A DNA stretch of 64,000 nucleotides from Leptobrachium leishanense (taxonomy: Eukaryota; Chordata; Amphibia; Anura; Megophryidae), in the NCBI GenBank assembly GCA_009667805.1, contig CM019065.1, positions 153,858,101 through 153,922,100 on the forward strand, given 5' to 3'. A model generated the notes under the pieces. That model was not told the origin of the DNA. It ran no database searches and worked only from the letters and a program-made list of their open reading frames with translations. The position numbers and the translations under genes are program-made. This document shows positions 34,575 to 46,714 of this stretch, one piece after another (position 1 is the stretch's first letter; each line of letters starts with the position of its first letter).

Positions 34575-35790
34575 TATTAAATTATTATTATTGTTATTGT
34601 CATCATTTACAGTTTCCGCAGCGCTTTACAATAACCAAATGGAACGAGAAACAGATAAACGGACGTAAGATGGAAACAAGAGGTGCAGAGGGCCCTGCTC
34701 ATAGGAGCTTACTCTAGAGGGATTGGGGGTTGAGGAAGACAGGGGAATTTTACTGGACGGCAGGATCATTAGTGCCAGTGGTTTGGGAATGGTGGGGCCA
34801 TAGAAGCGGCTTCAATCATGTGTGTGTAGGTGAGCAGAGGGAGGAGTTGCATCAGTGATGTGGTACGCTAATCTGAAGAGAAGGTTTTGAGGGATTTCTT
34901 GAAGGCCTGAAGATTAGGGGAGAGTTTGATAGGGCGAGGCAAGTCATTCCACAGGACCAGAGCTGCCCTTGAGAAATCTTGGAGGCAAGAGCTAGCAGTG
35001 CGAGTGTAGACAGATGACCGGTGGAGATCGCCCACCGACCAGAGTTGTCTAGATGGGACTTGCTGGTGAAGTAACAGAGACATGTAAGGAGGGGTTGAGT
35101 TATTGAGTGATTTGAACGTGAGCATCAGTATTTTAAACTGTGTCCTGGAACGTACAGGAAGCCAATGGAGGGACTGGCAGAGTGGGGAGGAACGCGAGGT
35201 GCGTCTGAGAAAAATAAGCCTGGCCCCTGCATTCATTACAGATTGCAAAGGGGCAATACAGGAGTTGGGGAGGCCAATAAGGAGTGAGTTGCAGTAATCA
35301 AGTCGTGAAATTACAAGAGCATGAACAGCAGGTTTGCAGTATCTTGTGTCAGAAAGGGGCGGACACGGGCGATGTTCTTGACTTGATAGTAACCGCATTT
35401 GTTCACGGTCTGGACGTGGGGAGAGAACGTTAGGTCAGAATCGAAAGTGTCAACAAGGCAGCGAGCTTGAGGTATCGTGCCAGACTAATGAGCGTTCCAT
35501 TTACTCATAGAGAGATAGGTGGCATTGGGTTTTTCTTGGAGGGAGGAATAACGAGAATTTCAGTTTTGGCAAGATTGGGTTTAAGGAAGCGGGAAGACAT
35601 CCAATTTGAGACGGCGAAGAGACAGTCTGACTCGATCCTGGAGAGCGATTATACGGAGGAAAGATATAATTGCGTGTCATCAGTGTGTAGGTGGTACTAG
35701 AATCCAAAGGACCTGATTAGTTTGCCTAGAGAGGCAGCGTAGACTGAAAAAAGAAGAGGACCCAGTACTGAACCTTGCCAAATTTATATA
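34575..35790 (-). mobile_element. L2-type LINE, 5'-truncated, minus strand
   Basis: The 3' end lies at the left, with ATTATTATTATTG-type tail sequence and TTTCCGCAGCGCTTTACAAT on the plus strand, the inverted L2 terminus. The body is ORF2. Confidence 0.82.
34868..35760 (-). pseudogene. L2-type LINE ORF2, C-terminal part, broken
   Basis: From the right, the region near 35700-35500 encodes the end of the reverse transcriptase palm, with the catalytic box visible as the sequence for YT-D-D-T-QLY across two frames. It is followed by phrases such as PSKKNP in different frames, so there are several frameshifts. The last frame (35398-34868, 176 codons) is open and carries AVHALVISRLDYCNSLLIGL, LCQSLHWLPVRSRTQFKIL and RAALVLWNDLPRPIKLSPNL, the conserved L2 C-terminal region. 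The endonuclease is absent by 5' truncation. Confidence 0.82.
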
Positions 35791-36266
35791 TGTTACAACG
35801 TCCATCATATGATGTATTGCATGATTAAGGCCTTATGTCTCACATTGCTTTGATTTTATGTCTGTCCTAAAATAAAGATCCGCTCATTCATAATACACCT
35901 GGAGTGCCTCTCATCTTCTTGGAACAAGAGAGATGTAGTAAAGGGATTAATTGTTGGTATATATACAATATATATGGGGGAGCTCAATGAAGGGGACCTG
36001 TTCCTCAGTAAGTGAGTTTATCCCATGATGGGCAGTCATTAGGTTTGCAGAGTAGGACCTGCCAGAGGGTGGATTACATTGTCGCTGTTGGCAGGCTTAA
36101 GCAATTTACGGCCGTTCATTGCGAACCAAATTTCCACCATTTTATTCAACAAAGCTCAGAGTTTAGAAATTTTCAACATGTGGTAAAAGCTGGTATTATG
36201 CACCCATGCACGGAGCTGTTGTTGCAGGTTTTTGAATGTGTTTGACTGGAGTGCTCTCCTCCTGGT
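35791..36266. other. No gene recognised
   Basis: No motif or repeat end recognised. Short ATAT runs only. Confidence 0.4.
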
Positions 36267-36293
36267 TTATATATATATATATATATATATATA
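36267..36293. repeat. TA microsatellite
   Basis: About 13 TA units. Confidence 0.9.
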
Positions 36294-37268
36294 ATCTCTG
36301 CTGAAGAAAGACTTTTATTGCTGATATTTAAAAAAAATATTTGTCCAGTCTTGCAAGATTAATAAACTATTTTTGCAACTAGAAAACTTCCAACATGTGT
36401 GAACAACTGTGCTTCCCAGTCACCCATTGTAACAACAACAACTGGGTTTTACTGGTCTCCGGTTTGAGGACCGATCCATACCTGGTAGAGTGTTCCTCCC
36501 TTCTCTCCAGGCATGCAGATCCGAAGCATCTTTTGGTCCTTCACAACCCCCAGCCATAATTTGAGGGAGTGCTGTATAATTCTATGCATCTCTCCCCAAA
36601 CACCAGACACAGCTTAATGCAGGGGAAAATAATATCTTTAATTTTAGATAGAGTTTATACAAAAAACAGGGAGTGGAGGTAAAATAATAACAATCAACAG
36701 ACTACATTGTCTAAATAAGGAGGATGTGAATTCCTTCAGGAGATACAGAAACCTTGATTATTATAACACTGATGGGATTAACACGATATCAGCAATCAAA
36801 CATAAAATCAATCAAAGGGCAAACAATTGCATAGACAGGGATAGACAGTACTGATAATGGGTCTATATTAAATTACTTGAGAAAAGAAGGCTCTCTTTCA
36901 TTACTGTTTGGTTCATTTGCAGACCCTGAGCTATAGACTTCCAGTCACTTAATTGTTTGAGACTTTCGTTTTTGTGTAGTTGCATTCTAGTGCCATGAAT
37001 CACTTGTTAAAATAGTTTATAAAAATAATATTTTTTCCATTTTTTGTTTATTGAATTATTGTGTACAGATCTAATCTTTGATCTTTTCTTATTCTGAGGT
37101 TCCATTGCAAAGACAATTTAATAATGAATTACTTGCTGAGCCTGAGAGCCGCTGTTTATGTGGTTAGAATGGTATTTTATTGCAAGGGCATTTAAGGTAA
37201 TTAGCAGCAAAAGTCATGCAATTTAAAACTAAATTTAAGCACATGCAACTGATGTATTACAGTTAAAG
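36294..37268. other. No gene recognised
   Basis: AT-rich sequence without coding motifs or repeat termini that I can name. Confidence 0.4.
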
Positions 37269-37300
37269 CAGAGGTCAACAACCGTGGCCCTCCAGGGGCC
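37269..37300 (+). repeat. hAT left-terminus fragment
   Basis: CAGAGGTCAACAACCGTGGC followed by CCTCCAG matches the start of hAT elements whose opposite end appears at 13761-13803. The right end was not located nearby. Confidence 0.5.
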
Positions 37301-37990
37301 CCTATTCGAAGGTTGCCAATAAGCACAGCACCGAGACGTACAGCAGAACGGCTTGAGCGCTGTACTTATTTTCTTTTTTTAATAAACTTTATTTATAGAT
37401 TCAGGTCAACAATACATTGGTTCAACTAACTTCCTGGTTGAGCAATTGTTTGAAGAAACGGTTTTCAGTGTGTTGCATAACTCCTTGAAATAACTTTCAT
37501 CTGCAAGTGGTCTAAGAGGCACACACGGTAATTTTCCACTTTTTATTTTATATTGTGTATAATGTTATGTCATATCATTTTACATGGACAATGTGATCTG
37601 TTAATGATGTAACTGGATTTATCATAATGCTATTGGAGAGACATGTTCATTTTGCATGAGAGACTTGTAAAGGACTGAGAAATGCATATTTTGAACATTA
37701 TTTGGTTTTATTTCTTGTAGTTTTCACGGTGTCTGCTAAAATGAGAGACAGGATAAAAGAGAAAAAGACACTGTATGAAGCAGCCATTTCTTTAGACCTA
37801 TGCAGCTACAGATATATTATGAAACTTTCATAGTTCACATATACCATAGTTACTTTTTGTTTCAGATATCCCTGTTCCCCAAAATATTACCTGATTTGTT
37901 TCCTGATGTTTGCTATCTCTATCACTAATGTTTGTCTTGAGTTTCCTGTGATCGGGTTTCCATCCCTTGGCTTTTCGAGATGATATATTG
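37301..37990. other. No gene recognised
   Basis: AT-rich; nothing recognised. Confidence 0.4.
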
Positions 37991-39070
37991 AGGGTTATTC
38001 AAGAGCACCGAAATTTCAGGGAAATTTTGGTGGTCTTTAGTTCAGCGCACTTTGGTGTGATTCGGCAATTCCAGTTCTCTGACCCTACGATTAATTCACT
38101 GCAAGGTCCCTGACGTGCGCTTAACGCGGAGCTGCTGAAGACCGCCGAACAGACCACCAAACACCACCGATGACCTCCGAGCGCCCCCAAAGACAGCTGA
38201 TCAGCCAGCTGAAAGCCGATGAGCAACGCCGAACTGCGGAAAAAAATGTAACTATTTTTTAGAAGGTGTTTAAAACAATAAAAATGCATGAAAATGTGTG
38301 GAAATTATAAAAAATGAAAAGGTAATAAGAGCAGAACTTGCTACTGAATTGCACTGAACGGTGAAATTCACCGTACGGTGCAATTTTGTGGCAGTTTGAC
38401 TATCCACCAAGCTGTCAATTCGCCAAATATTAGTGAATTGCCAGAGTAATATGGTGCAGATCGTTGCAAAAAAATTAATCAGCGGCAATGAAATTGTTCT
38501 ATGGAGAAGTAATAGTTAATCTATTCAGAGAATGCCAAACTGCACTGGAACGTTGGCGAAATGCCCAGACTTTCGGTGGTTCAGTTCGACAGGTTTAAAC
38601 AGGCTAATCCCATAGGATTCAATGTAAAAACAAAATTGCGTTTTTATTATTTTTTTATTTAACCTTTTATTCCTTTCATTTGCAGCAACAAGTCTTTCAT
38701 TTTTTTGATATTTTTCATGCAAAATTTTTCATTCCCATTTTTTTATGTTTTTTTTTAATTCTGTAACAGACCATTTTATTATTTTTCTATAGGACCCTTT
38801 TTTTATTTTTATGCATTTTTTTTTTGGGTTTAAACACCTTTTTTAAGAATAGAGTTCCATTTTCTTCCAGGTTTTTTTGTATCCTTTCGGCGGCTGATCA
38901 GTGGATCGTCAGCTATTTTTGGCAGCGTTCAGAGGTCTATTCGGCGCACTTCAGGACCCTGTGCTGAATACTGAATTCAACGCAGGGTCAGCGACCTGAA
39001 ATTGCCAGAGCACACCAAAGTGCTTCAAATGAGAGAGCACCGAAATTTCGGTGCTCTCTAAATAACCCCA
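37991..39070. mobile_element. Palindromic MITE-like element, about 1.1 kb
   Basis: AGGGTTATTCAAGAGCACCG on the left and CGGTGCTCTCTAAATAACCCC on the right are inverted ends. CGAAATTTC is next to both. Inward, CTGACC/GGTCAG and CAGCTGA motifs are also mirrored (38100-38230 against 38885-39000). A smaller related repeat (GCACTGAACGGTGAAATTCA at 38350) sits in the middle. No coding capacity. Confidence 0.7.
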
Positions 39071-39735
39071 GTCTTTGGAGTTTTTTTACATCCATACTTT
39101 TGGTCCAGACTCCTGTATTATGCCTAATAGTTGAACAAATCTTGGAGGAGATCCAGCAACCCTTTCCTGTTTGGAAACAATTATTTATATCTTCTCCATA
39201 AATATTGATCTAAAAATAAAAAGAGGATAAATTTCCTCTTCCTTCATAGATCAACCTTAATCAGATTTCTAATTTATGCTTACATTTTCCATTAATCCTC
39301 TCTCCCTCACAAGCAAAAGTTCTCATGAGGTCGACAAATTATATACACAAGAGAAATTAAATTTCTTCCTTGAAGCGTGTAGTTTGTATAGCCTATGTCA
39401 GCAAGGTATACTTAGCCCTCATACATTGCATTTAGGCCTGGCTTTCAGTGTTTCACATCCAGATTATTTGCTGGGCTCCAAAGATTTATGGAAACTTCTC
39501 CTGTGCAAAGCTTTTAAACTGAAAATAAAACTTGTCACAATTTCTCAAATTGATTCTAGGGTTCCTGAAATGCCATAACCATAGCAAATTTGTAATTCAG
39601 AAGAGTAGCACTTGGTATACTTAGCAACGTACATCACGTTCTTTGAAAAGTCAAAGATGCTGTATTTCCCTTTTTATATGCTGAAAATTTCTCCCATCTC
39701 TACTTGCAAAGGGTCTGATTTATTTATTTATTTAG
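39071..39735. other. No gene recognised
   Basis: A 100-codon frame at 39276-39578 has no recognisable domain. The last part (39716-39735) is an ATTT-repeat that belongs to a LINE tail continuing at 41401. Confidence 0.4.
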
Positions 39736-39738
39736 TAA

Positions 39739-41400
39739 GGGCTCTATTAACTGCTTTGCGCAAAAGCGCACGCGCAGCGCAATTTTTTTTGCGCACAGCA
39801 TTAAACATTAACGCGCGTAAATTAACGCTGGTATTAAAATCCGAGCGCCTTTTTTCATCCGGCAAAAAATAACGCGCGTAAAAAAGACACGCAAACACGC
39901 GCGCGCATTAATGCTGCGTGCAGAAATCGGCGGGCGGACTGTTTTTTCACACGATTCAGCCAATTAGAATTAAGAACCACAATTGTCTCCTGTTAAGTTT
40001 TTGCGCCTGTCAAAATTAATCTGAGTATATATTGTAGCGCTGTTTTAAGATATGTTGCTGCATTTACTTGGTTTGGCCACCAGAGGGAGACAGGCGCAAT
40101 ATGAACTATACTGGACACAAACGGAACTACAAATTCCATCATGCTTTGCGAGAGAGACAGGAAGTGGGTGGGAGAGAAAGAAGGACATCCGCAGCCTCGT
40201 ACGAAGGAGAGCCAGTGTGAGCCGAGCGACGAAAGGAAGAAGACGCACGTGAGACTGCCAGAGATCGAGACCAGGTCGGAGAGCGGGTGCTGCTGATCAG
40301 AGACAGCGACTTGGTGGAGACCTATCTATATATCGCTGAGAGGTTTTGCACAGAGACATAGTTCCGGTTTGGACCCCGAGTAAGGAGACCGCGATGACCC
40401 ATTGGGAGTGCAGGCGGTAGGCCATAGTTCTCGTTGCGGAGATCAAACAAGCAGGAGAAGCGGATACGGTGGCACAGAGTTCCAGTGTAATCCAGCGGAG
40501 AGACATCCTTGATCGGGCAGCGGAACAGATTGTCTAACGGATGGGTGAGAGACCTTCCAGGCCACAGTCTCAAGTTTAACGAAGCACGCTGCATTATTGT
40601 TTAAATCTACAGGGCCCCAACGTGACTAGTCGAAGATTAGCTCATTCCATTCACTGGCCAGTTGAATATAGTACCCGGGAACCTGAGTTCACACACACAC
40701 ACCTTTTTGAGACATTACTTTCGCGGGACTTACATTCCAGAAACGAAGGGGTTAAAGTTTCCTTTTTGCCGCCACGTGTTTTTTCCCGCATTACGAAGTC
40801 CTGTCGTTCATATACCGTGTTTACATTATATATGCCGCTTTATTGGGATCAGTAAAGTATATAATCTATAAAATCCACAACAGTGCTGGTGTATAATTAT
40901 TCCCTAGTGCGGTGAGACTAACCCGAGGTTAAATTCAGCGGCTCCTCCGGGAGTGAGCGCTACAATATGTTGCAGCAATAATAAACACACGCACAACCAC
41001 TCAATTTTATTGTTTGGGTATGTGTAGAATGTGTAACTATACTGTGCTGTATTTTTCTTTCGGGCTGGTGTATTTGGTTTCGGCCAGAACGTTCAGATTT
41101 GCCATTAACACCAGCTTTTAAAAGACGTTAAAATTATACGCGCAAATGTTGTCTGTTAAATTTTGCGCTAAGATTGTAATACCATGCACGCACCAGCGCA
41201 CAAGTGCATTTGCGCTCACAATGTTAAGTATGGGATGCGCGCACGAACTTGCGCTCGCGCAGGGTCACTCGCGTTAGACGTTAACGTGCATTTTGTGCAC
41301 GAATGTCGTAATACGACATTCAGCGCAAAGGGTTTTGTCCCTCGCGTTAATGCGTTTTTGCGCACACGCAAAATTGTGCGCGAAGAGTGTAATAGTGCCC
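39739..41400. mobile_element. Harbinger-like element, split by a solo LTR
   Basis: TAA at 39736-39738 and 41401-41403 flank termini GGGCTCTATTAACTG and GTGTAATAGTGCCC. GCGCAAA words are dense at both ends, as in 19519-20169. The interior is colinear with that element once the solo LTR (40033-40964) is removed. It was inserted in a LINE 3' tail, whose halves lie at 39716-39738 and 41401-41468. Confidence 0.78.
40033..40964. mobile_element. Solo LTR, 932 bp
   Basis: It starts TGTAGCGCTGTTTTAAG and ends GAGTGAGCGCTACA, with ATAT on both sides (40029-40032 and 40965-40968). TG...CA ends and a 4-bp duplication support a solo LTR. The paralogous Harbinger-like element at about 19780-19800 gives the empty site. 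No internal coding sequence was found. Family not identified; Gypsy-like or retroviral origin is possible. Confidence 0.7.
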
Positions 41401-41402
41401 TA

Positions 41403-41468
41403 AGTATTTTACCAGGAAGGATATATTGAGATTTCTCTAGTTTGCAAGTAAGTCCTGGGTTCAAGAAA
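41403..41468 (-). repeat. LINE 3' tail fragment
   Basis: AGTATTTTACCAGGAAGGAT and GAGATTTCTCTAGTTTGCAAG match the tail at 27762-27835 in the same orientation. Confidence 0.65.
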
Positions 41469-41469
41469 A

Positions 41470-42310
41470 TTGAGAGTTCAATTCACTTATAGCCTAATTC
41501 AATGATAGCAGCAGGCAGTCATGGAGTGGAAATTGTCAAGGGAGACCCCGGCACTGAAAAAAGTGTTGTAGGGGATGTGTTGTTCAGCTTTTTAATGTAC
41601 TGAAATGATCCACGAGGTTCTGTTTACAGCAACATCTTTATTATTATAGGACATGAGATGTGAGCTGCTTTCCTGACGCTGAGCTGGCTCTCCTGCACAC
41701 TACAGTAACACTTCCTGGGGCACCAGTTCACTTCCTGTTCCCTGACCCTTATGAATATTCATTACTTACTCAGCTCAGCACAGGGGATGGGGGTCAAAAT
41801 AAGTTAATATTTAAACTGGTCTGGTGATATCTTCACCTCATTTTTATCTTACAGCCTGGCACATTAGCACCTCTCCAAATATTAGATCATTCCTTAATGA
41901 AATCATCTTTCATTGTCATAATAAGTGGCTTTACCATATCCTTAAAGTCACTCATGGTCTTAAGTCAGATATAACTTGTTTTCAAGCTTTTGTTAAGATC
42001 CAACCACAGTATTAGCCTTGGGAAAGAGGGGTAATGAAACTAGACTACCCAAGACCAAGATATATAGCAGCCTGGAGCCCTGCTTTATTTTTGCTGAAAT
42101 TTTGGTAGGGTTCCAGGGCCCTAATCAGCGGAGACTCAGTGCAGTGGGCTCCCAGTTCCGGAGGATCACGGCGCTTGTGAATGATGTCAAGATATTCAGG
42201 AAACCTTATATTTTTCCTCTGTAACATTGCGTAGAGTCCTGGAATTTTATTGTCTGATTTCAGACATTGTGGTCAGGATCTTTATCAGCTCAAGGGCTTT
42301 GAGTCATTCA
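41470..42310. other. No gene recognised
   Basis: No coding motif or certain repeat boundary is seen. The stretch 41565-41800 has TGTTGTAGG and CACTTCCTG words that could be from an LTR, but I found no matching ends. Confidence 0.35.
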
Positions 42311-42464
42311 CAGGGTTATTTGAAGAGCACTGTATTTTGCTGACAATTCGCCAATATATGGAGAACTGCCAGCTTTTTGAATAGCAGAATGGCCACGGAA
42401 ATGCACCGTATGGGGAAATTCACTGTTCGGTGCAATTTTGGAGCCAATTCTTTGAATAACGCTG
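42311..42464. mobile_element. Small MITE, 154 bp
   Basis: CAGGGTTATTTGAAGAGC and, inward from the right, CAGCGTTATTCAAAGAATTG. TCA is present on both sides (42308-42310 and 42465-42467). It contains TTGCACCGAACAGTGAATTT in inverted form. Related to 7891 and 60346. Confidence 0.75.
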
Positions 42465-42595
42465 TCAGTGGTTTCATTAACCCTTTTCTCCATTAAATGT
42501 TAAATGGCCACTACCATCAAGAAATGAAATGTGCTTTTGTTTCTTTTATGTTGCTTATATCTTACATGTACTTTGTTTTTCTCTTGTATGTTTAG

Positions 42596-42830
42596 TTAAA
42601 GGAACAATACACATCCTGACCACTTTATCTTTTTGAAGTGGCCCCCCTTTCTCCCCCAGCCAAATTGATTAAAAAAATTGGATGAAGTGGAGGAGTTTGA
42701 TTCACTCCACCCAGCAATGCATCACCTGCAACTGGGGAATTTGAATTTCCCGGCTGCTGGGTACTAGTTCAGATCTAGTGATGGCAGCATGCACAGAGCA
42801 TGCCAACGTCACTATCTCTGAGACCGATTG
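42596..42830. repeat. TTAAAGGAACA-type repeat
   Basis: It starts TTAAAGGAACAATACACATCC with CTGACCACTTTATC. This is the start of a repeat whose end is seen at 1400 and whose start also occurs at 45413. A TTAA followed by AGGRACA suggests a piggyBac-like group. The right end was not located. Confidence 0.4.
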
Positions 42831-42944
42831 CGTTAGTAATTTGAATTACTTCAAATTTGATATATAAAAATAAAAGCATACAGCATTGTTAAAATGAGAC
42901 AATTACTGACGATAAAATAGTATAAAAGGGAAACTGCATATTAT

Positions 42945-43322
42945 TATTATTATTATTCTTTATTTATAAAGCGCCAGCATATTCCGCAGCGCTGTACAAT
43001 AAGCACAGTATAGACAGGGTTACAATACATTGAACAACATTTGACAAACAGTACAGGAGGAGATGAGGGCCCTATTCCCGTAGGAACTCACAATCTGGGA
43101 GGGTTGGGGTTGGAAACAGGAGGAGAGGACTGTAAGGTGAGAGTGATTGATGGTTGCGTCAGTGAGTTGGGTGGTAGGCTTCCCTAAATAGGAATGTTTT
43201 AAGGGAGCGTTTGAAGGAAGAGAAGTTAGGGGAAAGTCTGACAGTATGAGGGAGAGCGTTCCAGAGAGTGGGGGCTGCGCGTGAGAAATCCTGCAGTCTA
43301 TCATGGGAAGAGGTGATAGAGA
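42945..43322 (-). pseudogene. L2-type LINE 3' end, minus strand
   Basis: The plus strand starts with ATTATTATTATTCTTTATTT and AAAGCGCCAGCATATTCCGC, the inverted L2 tail, close to copy 2 at 18401. Further right, the minus strand encodes the last part of ORF2 in shifted frames, ending near the region equivalent to SSHDRLQDFS of copy 2. Heavily 5'-truncated, about 380 bp. Confidence 0.8.
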
Positions 43323-43324
43323 AA

Positions 43325-44345
43325 TGCAATGTTTACCTTTGTGTTCCTAAAGCTCAACCTGTCTAAAACTGAACATCCTTCAGCTGAATACTGCCACCAA
43401 TACAAATACCTCTCAGGCTCGTTGCTTCGGTGTCCTCTTCGACTCGGATCCCTCCTTCCCTCCTCACATCCAGTCTCTAACCAAATCTTGCTAAATCTTC
43501 CACCTAAAAACATTCCATCCAAGCTCTTATCTCCCACCTTGACTACTGTAACCTCCTTCTCTCTGGCTTTAAGAGAGCCCAGATTATCCCTCTGCAGTCT
43601 GTAATGAATGCCTGTGCCTGTGCTCATCCACCTCACTTCCTGCACCTCTCCCCTTTTGTCAATCTCTACACTGGCTCCCTGATTCCTTTAGATTCTAATT
43701 CAAAATACTGGTACTCACATACAAAGCTCTCCTTAACCGCGCCCCTGCCTACATCTCCTCCCTTATTATTAGGTACATCCCATCCCTACCACTTTACGCT
43801 GCCAATGATCTGATGCCATCACCTGCACGTACCCACACCCCCTAACTCTCGCCTACAGGACTTCTCCCGAGCTGCCCCATTTTTATGGAACTCCCTCCTC
43901 CACAACATTAGACTCTCCCTGTCTCTCCTGTCCTTGAAGAAATCTCTGAAAACACATTACTTTACAGAAGCCTATCAGCTCACTCCATAATTCCCCCTCT
44001 GTACATTCTTGCACCTTCTTCCCACACAGCCTACATCCATCCCGCTACTTCATGTACTCTATTTACCCTCACCTAGTGTGCCACCCCTCTCCTCTTAGAT
44101 TTCAAGCTCTCAAGTAGGGTCCTCTCTCCTACTGTTCTTTGTGTTTAACTTACAGTTACAAGTATTTATAAAGAGCCAACAAATTCCTTAGTGCTGTCCA
44201 ATGGGAGAGACAGAAATACAAATATACAAACACGTTACACACAGAACAGTAGGAGAGAGGACCCTGCTCGAGAGCTTACAATCTAACTTGTTTGTATATT
44301 TGTTATTCTGTCTCACCCATTGTACAGCGCTACGGAACTTGTAAA
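43325..44345 (+). pseudogene. L2-type LINE ORF2 C-terminal part and 3' end
   Basis: Same family as copy 1 (15380-16658). It has the ORF2 end in several frames, with encoded phrases equivalent to LKLNLSKTE, SHLDYCNLLLSGFK and CTGGCTCCCTGATTCC-type sequence. It then has GACTTCTCCCGAGCTGCCCC and the 3' end TTGTACAGCGCTACGGAAC. It shows the uninterrupted form of the site where copy 1 carries copy 2 and the MITE. An inverted L2 tail fragment is inserted near 44160-44290. Confidence 0.78.
44155..44290 (-). repeat. Inverted L2 tail inside L2
   Basis: TTACAAGTATTTATAAAGAG, CTGTCCAATGGGAGAGACAG and GAGAGCTTACAATCTAA are the reverse of the tail sequence at 44090-44345. This gives a local inverted repeat. 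Confidence 0.7.
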
Positions 44346-44487
44346 ATGTGCTGATTCAGAAAACCTAAAATGCCCACAGGCAGTCTAAATTATTTTGGAT
44401 TATGTAATTCAACGTATGAAAATAAGAATACTGGGCTGGTCAGAGCTCAGAATAATATTTTTTTTCATGTCCATGTTTGTTCAATTA

Positions 44488-44626
44488 CAGGTCTATTCAG
44501 GAGAATTGGCAGAAGAGAACAAACAGCAGATTTGGAAATGGGAGAATTTTTCTGCTTTGGCTATTTTGAACTAGATTTTTCACTTCTGCCAATTCTCCTG
44601 AATTTCACCTTTATTGAATAGCCCTG
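44488..44626. mobile_element. Palindromic MITE, 139 bp
   Basis: CAGGTCTATTCAGGAG and, at the right, TTGAATAGCCCTG, with TTA on both sides (44485-44487 and 44627-44629). The inner AATTGGCAGAAG and CTTCTGCCAATT arms match those of 5630-5812. Confidence 0.8.
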
Positions 44627-44629
44627 TTA

Positions 44630-45412
44630 GTATTACTAGAGTTACCCATTTGATGTTTGTTTTAACAATGCAAATTAGATGATTAGATTGGAAAAATTGG
44701 TTAGAAGACCACAATTCATTATATTTTATGGTGATTAATTCAATGGCATGTCCAAAGGAATTCATGAGAAACCAAACACCCAAAGAGATCATTCTGACTC
44801 AGGCATAGATTATGTCAATTTATTAAAATCTCTGTTTTAGAGTACATCATCGCCAAAATAAACAGCTCAATTCCACTTTGACGGCATCAGGCAGCCACTA
44901 ATGGATAAATTTGAGTGAGCCATTAACAATTTGTAACTATCTATTGTCGCCAATGTTATAAGATAGTCACTATATTAGTGGCTCGTCTTGTAGTAGGAAA
45001 TAGCTGCTCACCTATTCCAGTATTGGTACAATCTACGGGAGTTCAGAAGAAATGAGAGCCCACCACAAGTCTCTCTGTATATGATCCTGCAGATCTATTG
45101 TGAATTTTTGCTAGCTGCACCAAACACACCAAATCACCAAATGCAAATATTGGATTTCTTATTTCATTTTGTATTTGTGTTAAGTGATTTTACAGATATG
45201 AAAGTACTCAACAAGAGCTTTAGACAGCTGATTTTTTTTTATATATAAAGCAAAAATTAATGACGTTGAAATTGTTTGTTATTCTACAGCTACTAATACA
45301 TTTGCAATCCCTATCAGTATAGGAAGCGATTCTGTACAGCAAACATCAAGAACACCTGAGCTGCAAAGGAGTATCGGCTAGACTTTAGCATTGACGAGTG
45401 GGGTCAATATAC
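44630..45412. other. No gene recognised
   Basis: AT-rich; nothing recognised. Confidence 0.4.
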
Positions 45413-45800
45413 TTAAAGGGACACGCTAGACAATGTGATCGCTCAATGTAAATCCTCCCCAGCCTTCTCCCCCTCCTAGGGGGGCTCTAGGAGGACTGAT
45501 TCAGCCCTTCGAGTTCAGGGACTAAGTCCCACCCAGACGTTCAGATCAGTGGGAGCTGACCTGAGCTTCAAGGATTGGAACCAGGAAGTGGGAATCAATA
45601 TGGAGTCCACCTCCCTCCTTCTCAACTACTGGATTGGCTTGAGGCTTGTTGGAGCATTCAACCCCCAAATATAGCCACATAATATAATCCAGCTTCTTAG
45701 AACAAGGGAGGACGCCCGTTCCGGAGGATTGGAGAGCCTGTAATTTATTGGATACAAGGTGAGTTTTAAAGGGTTAAAACGGGTAGGGGTCAGGAGGGAT
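45413..45800. repeat. TTAAAGGGACAC-type repeat
   Basis: It begins TTAAAGGGACACGCTAGAC, a start typical of abundant frog repeats with a TTAA target. The right boundary is not certain. No coding capacity. Confidence 0.4.
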
Positions 45801-46540
45801 TAAGTAATCCCTCGGCTTCCTCCCTTTTCTATTTAATTTAGATTGGGCCTTTAATGACACACTTGTAAAATTTAACAATTTACAAAGAATAAGGTTAGAA
45901 ATGTTTGAAGGCCTTAGTCATATGAAATGTTAGTAGTTTACATTTTAATGATGAATTGGACCTTCACATAAAATAACCCAGTACTCACTTTCCTCTTGAC
46001 CGTTGATAACCCTGTCTTCTCCAGAAAAGCCTGCAGTAAATCATGATTAGTTAAAATTATGGGGATGAAACAATGTATTTACAGATAACACATGTAAATT
46101 CAAAAGAAAAAAAGTGGTATCACTTGAGCTGAGTTAGCACATCTTCCTCTGAGCCGCAGATGTCCCACTGGCTATTCTGTCTCCAGGAAATAAAGGGAGT
46201 GAACAGGATTACCTAACATTTTTTTTTCAGATTTGGCTCCGGTCAGACTGGCTCTGTCCCCACCTGTCCTTCGCATTATTCCAGCACTTCTCTTACATGC
46301 TGACTTGTCACAGGGAAGTTAAAGTGCGTAATTGTTTAACTGGGAAACGCCTTTACAGCTCAATTACCCCTAGTGTAAGCGTCTGTGAAAGAATAATAGG
46401 AGCACTGAAGTGTGGGCCAGAGAATCAAGGCGTGTGCCAGGGGCCAGGCAAGTGACGTCTACATGGGGACACAGGGAGGGCATCCAGGTGTTTGCGGATC
46501 TCATAAGTGACTGCAAAACCAGGGCGACACCATACCTACA
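45801..46540. other. No gene recognised
   Basis: No motif recognised. Confidence 0.4.
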
Positions 46541-46566
46541 GAGTGTGTGTGTGTGTGTGTGTGTGT
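46541..46566. repeat. TG microsatellite
   Basis: About 12 GT units in a short run. Confidence 0.9.
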
Positions 46567-46714
46567 CAAGTTCTCCGGAAACAAGGCTTGTATAATTAGT
46601 CTCTAGAGACTTACAATCATTTAATGTGACATTTCCTAACAAAACAGTGCTCAAAATGTAATGAACAAAAAAGTCTTCGTAGGGATGAGAAGACTTGCCC
46701 AGGTGATTATCAGC

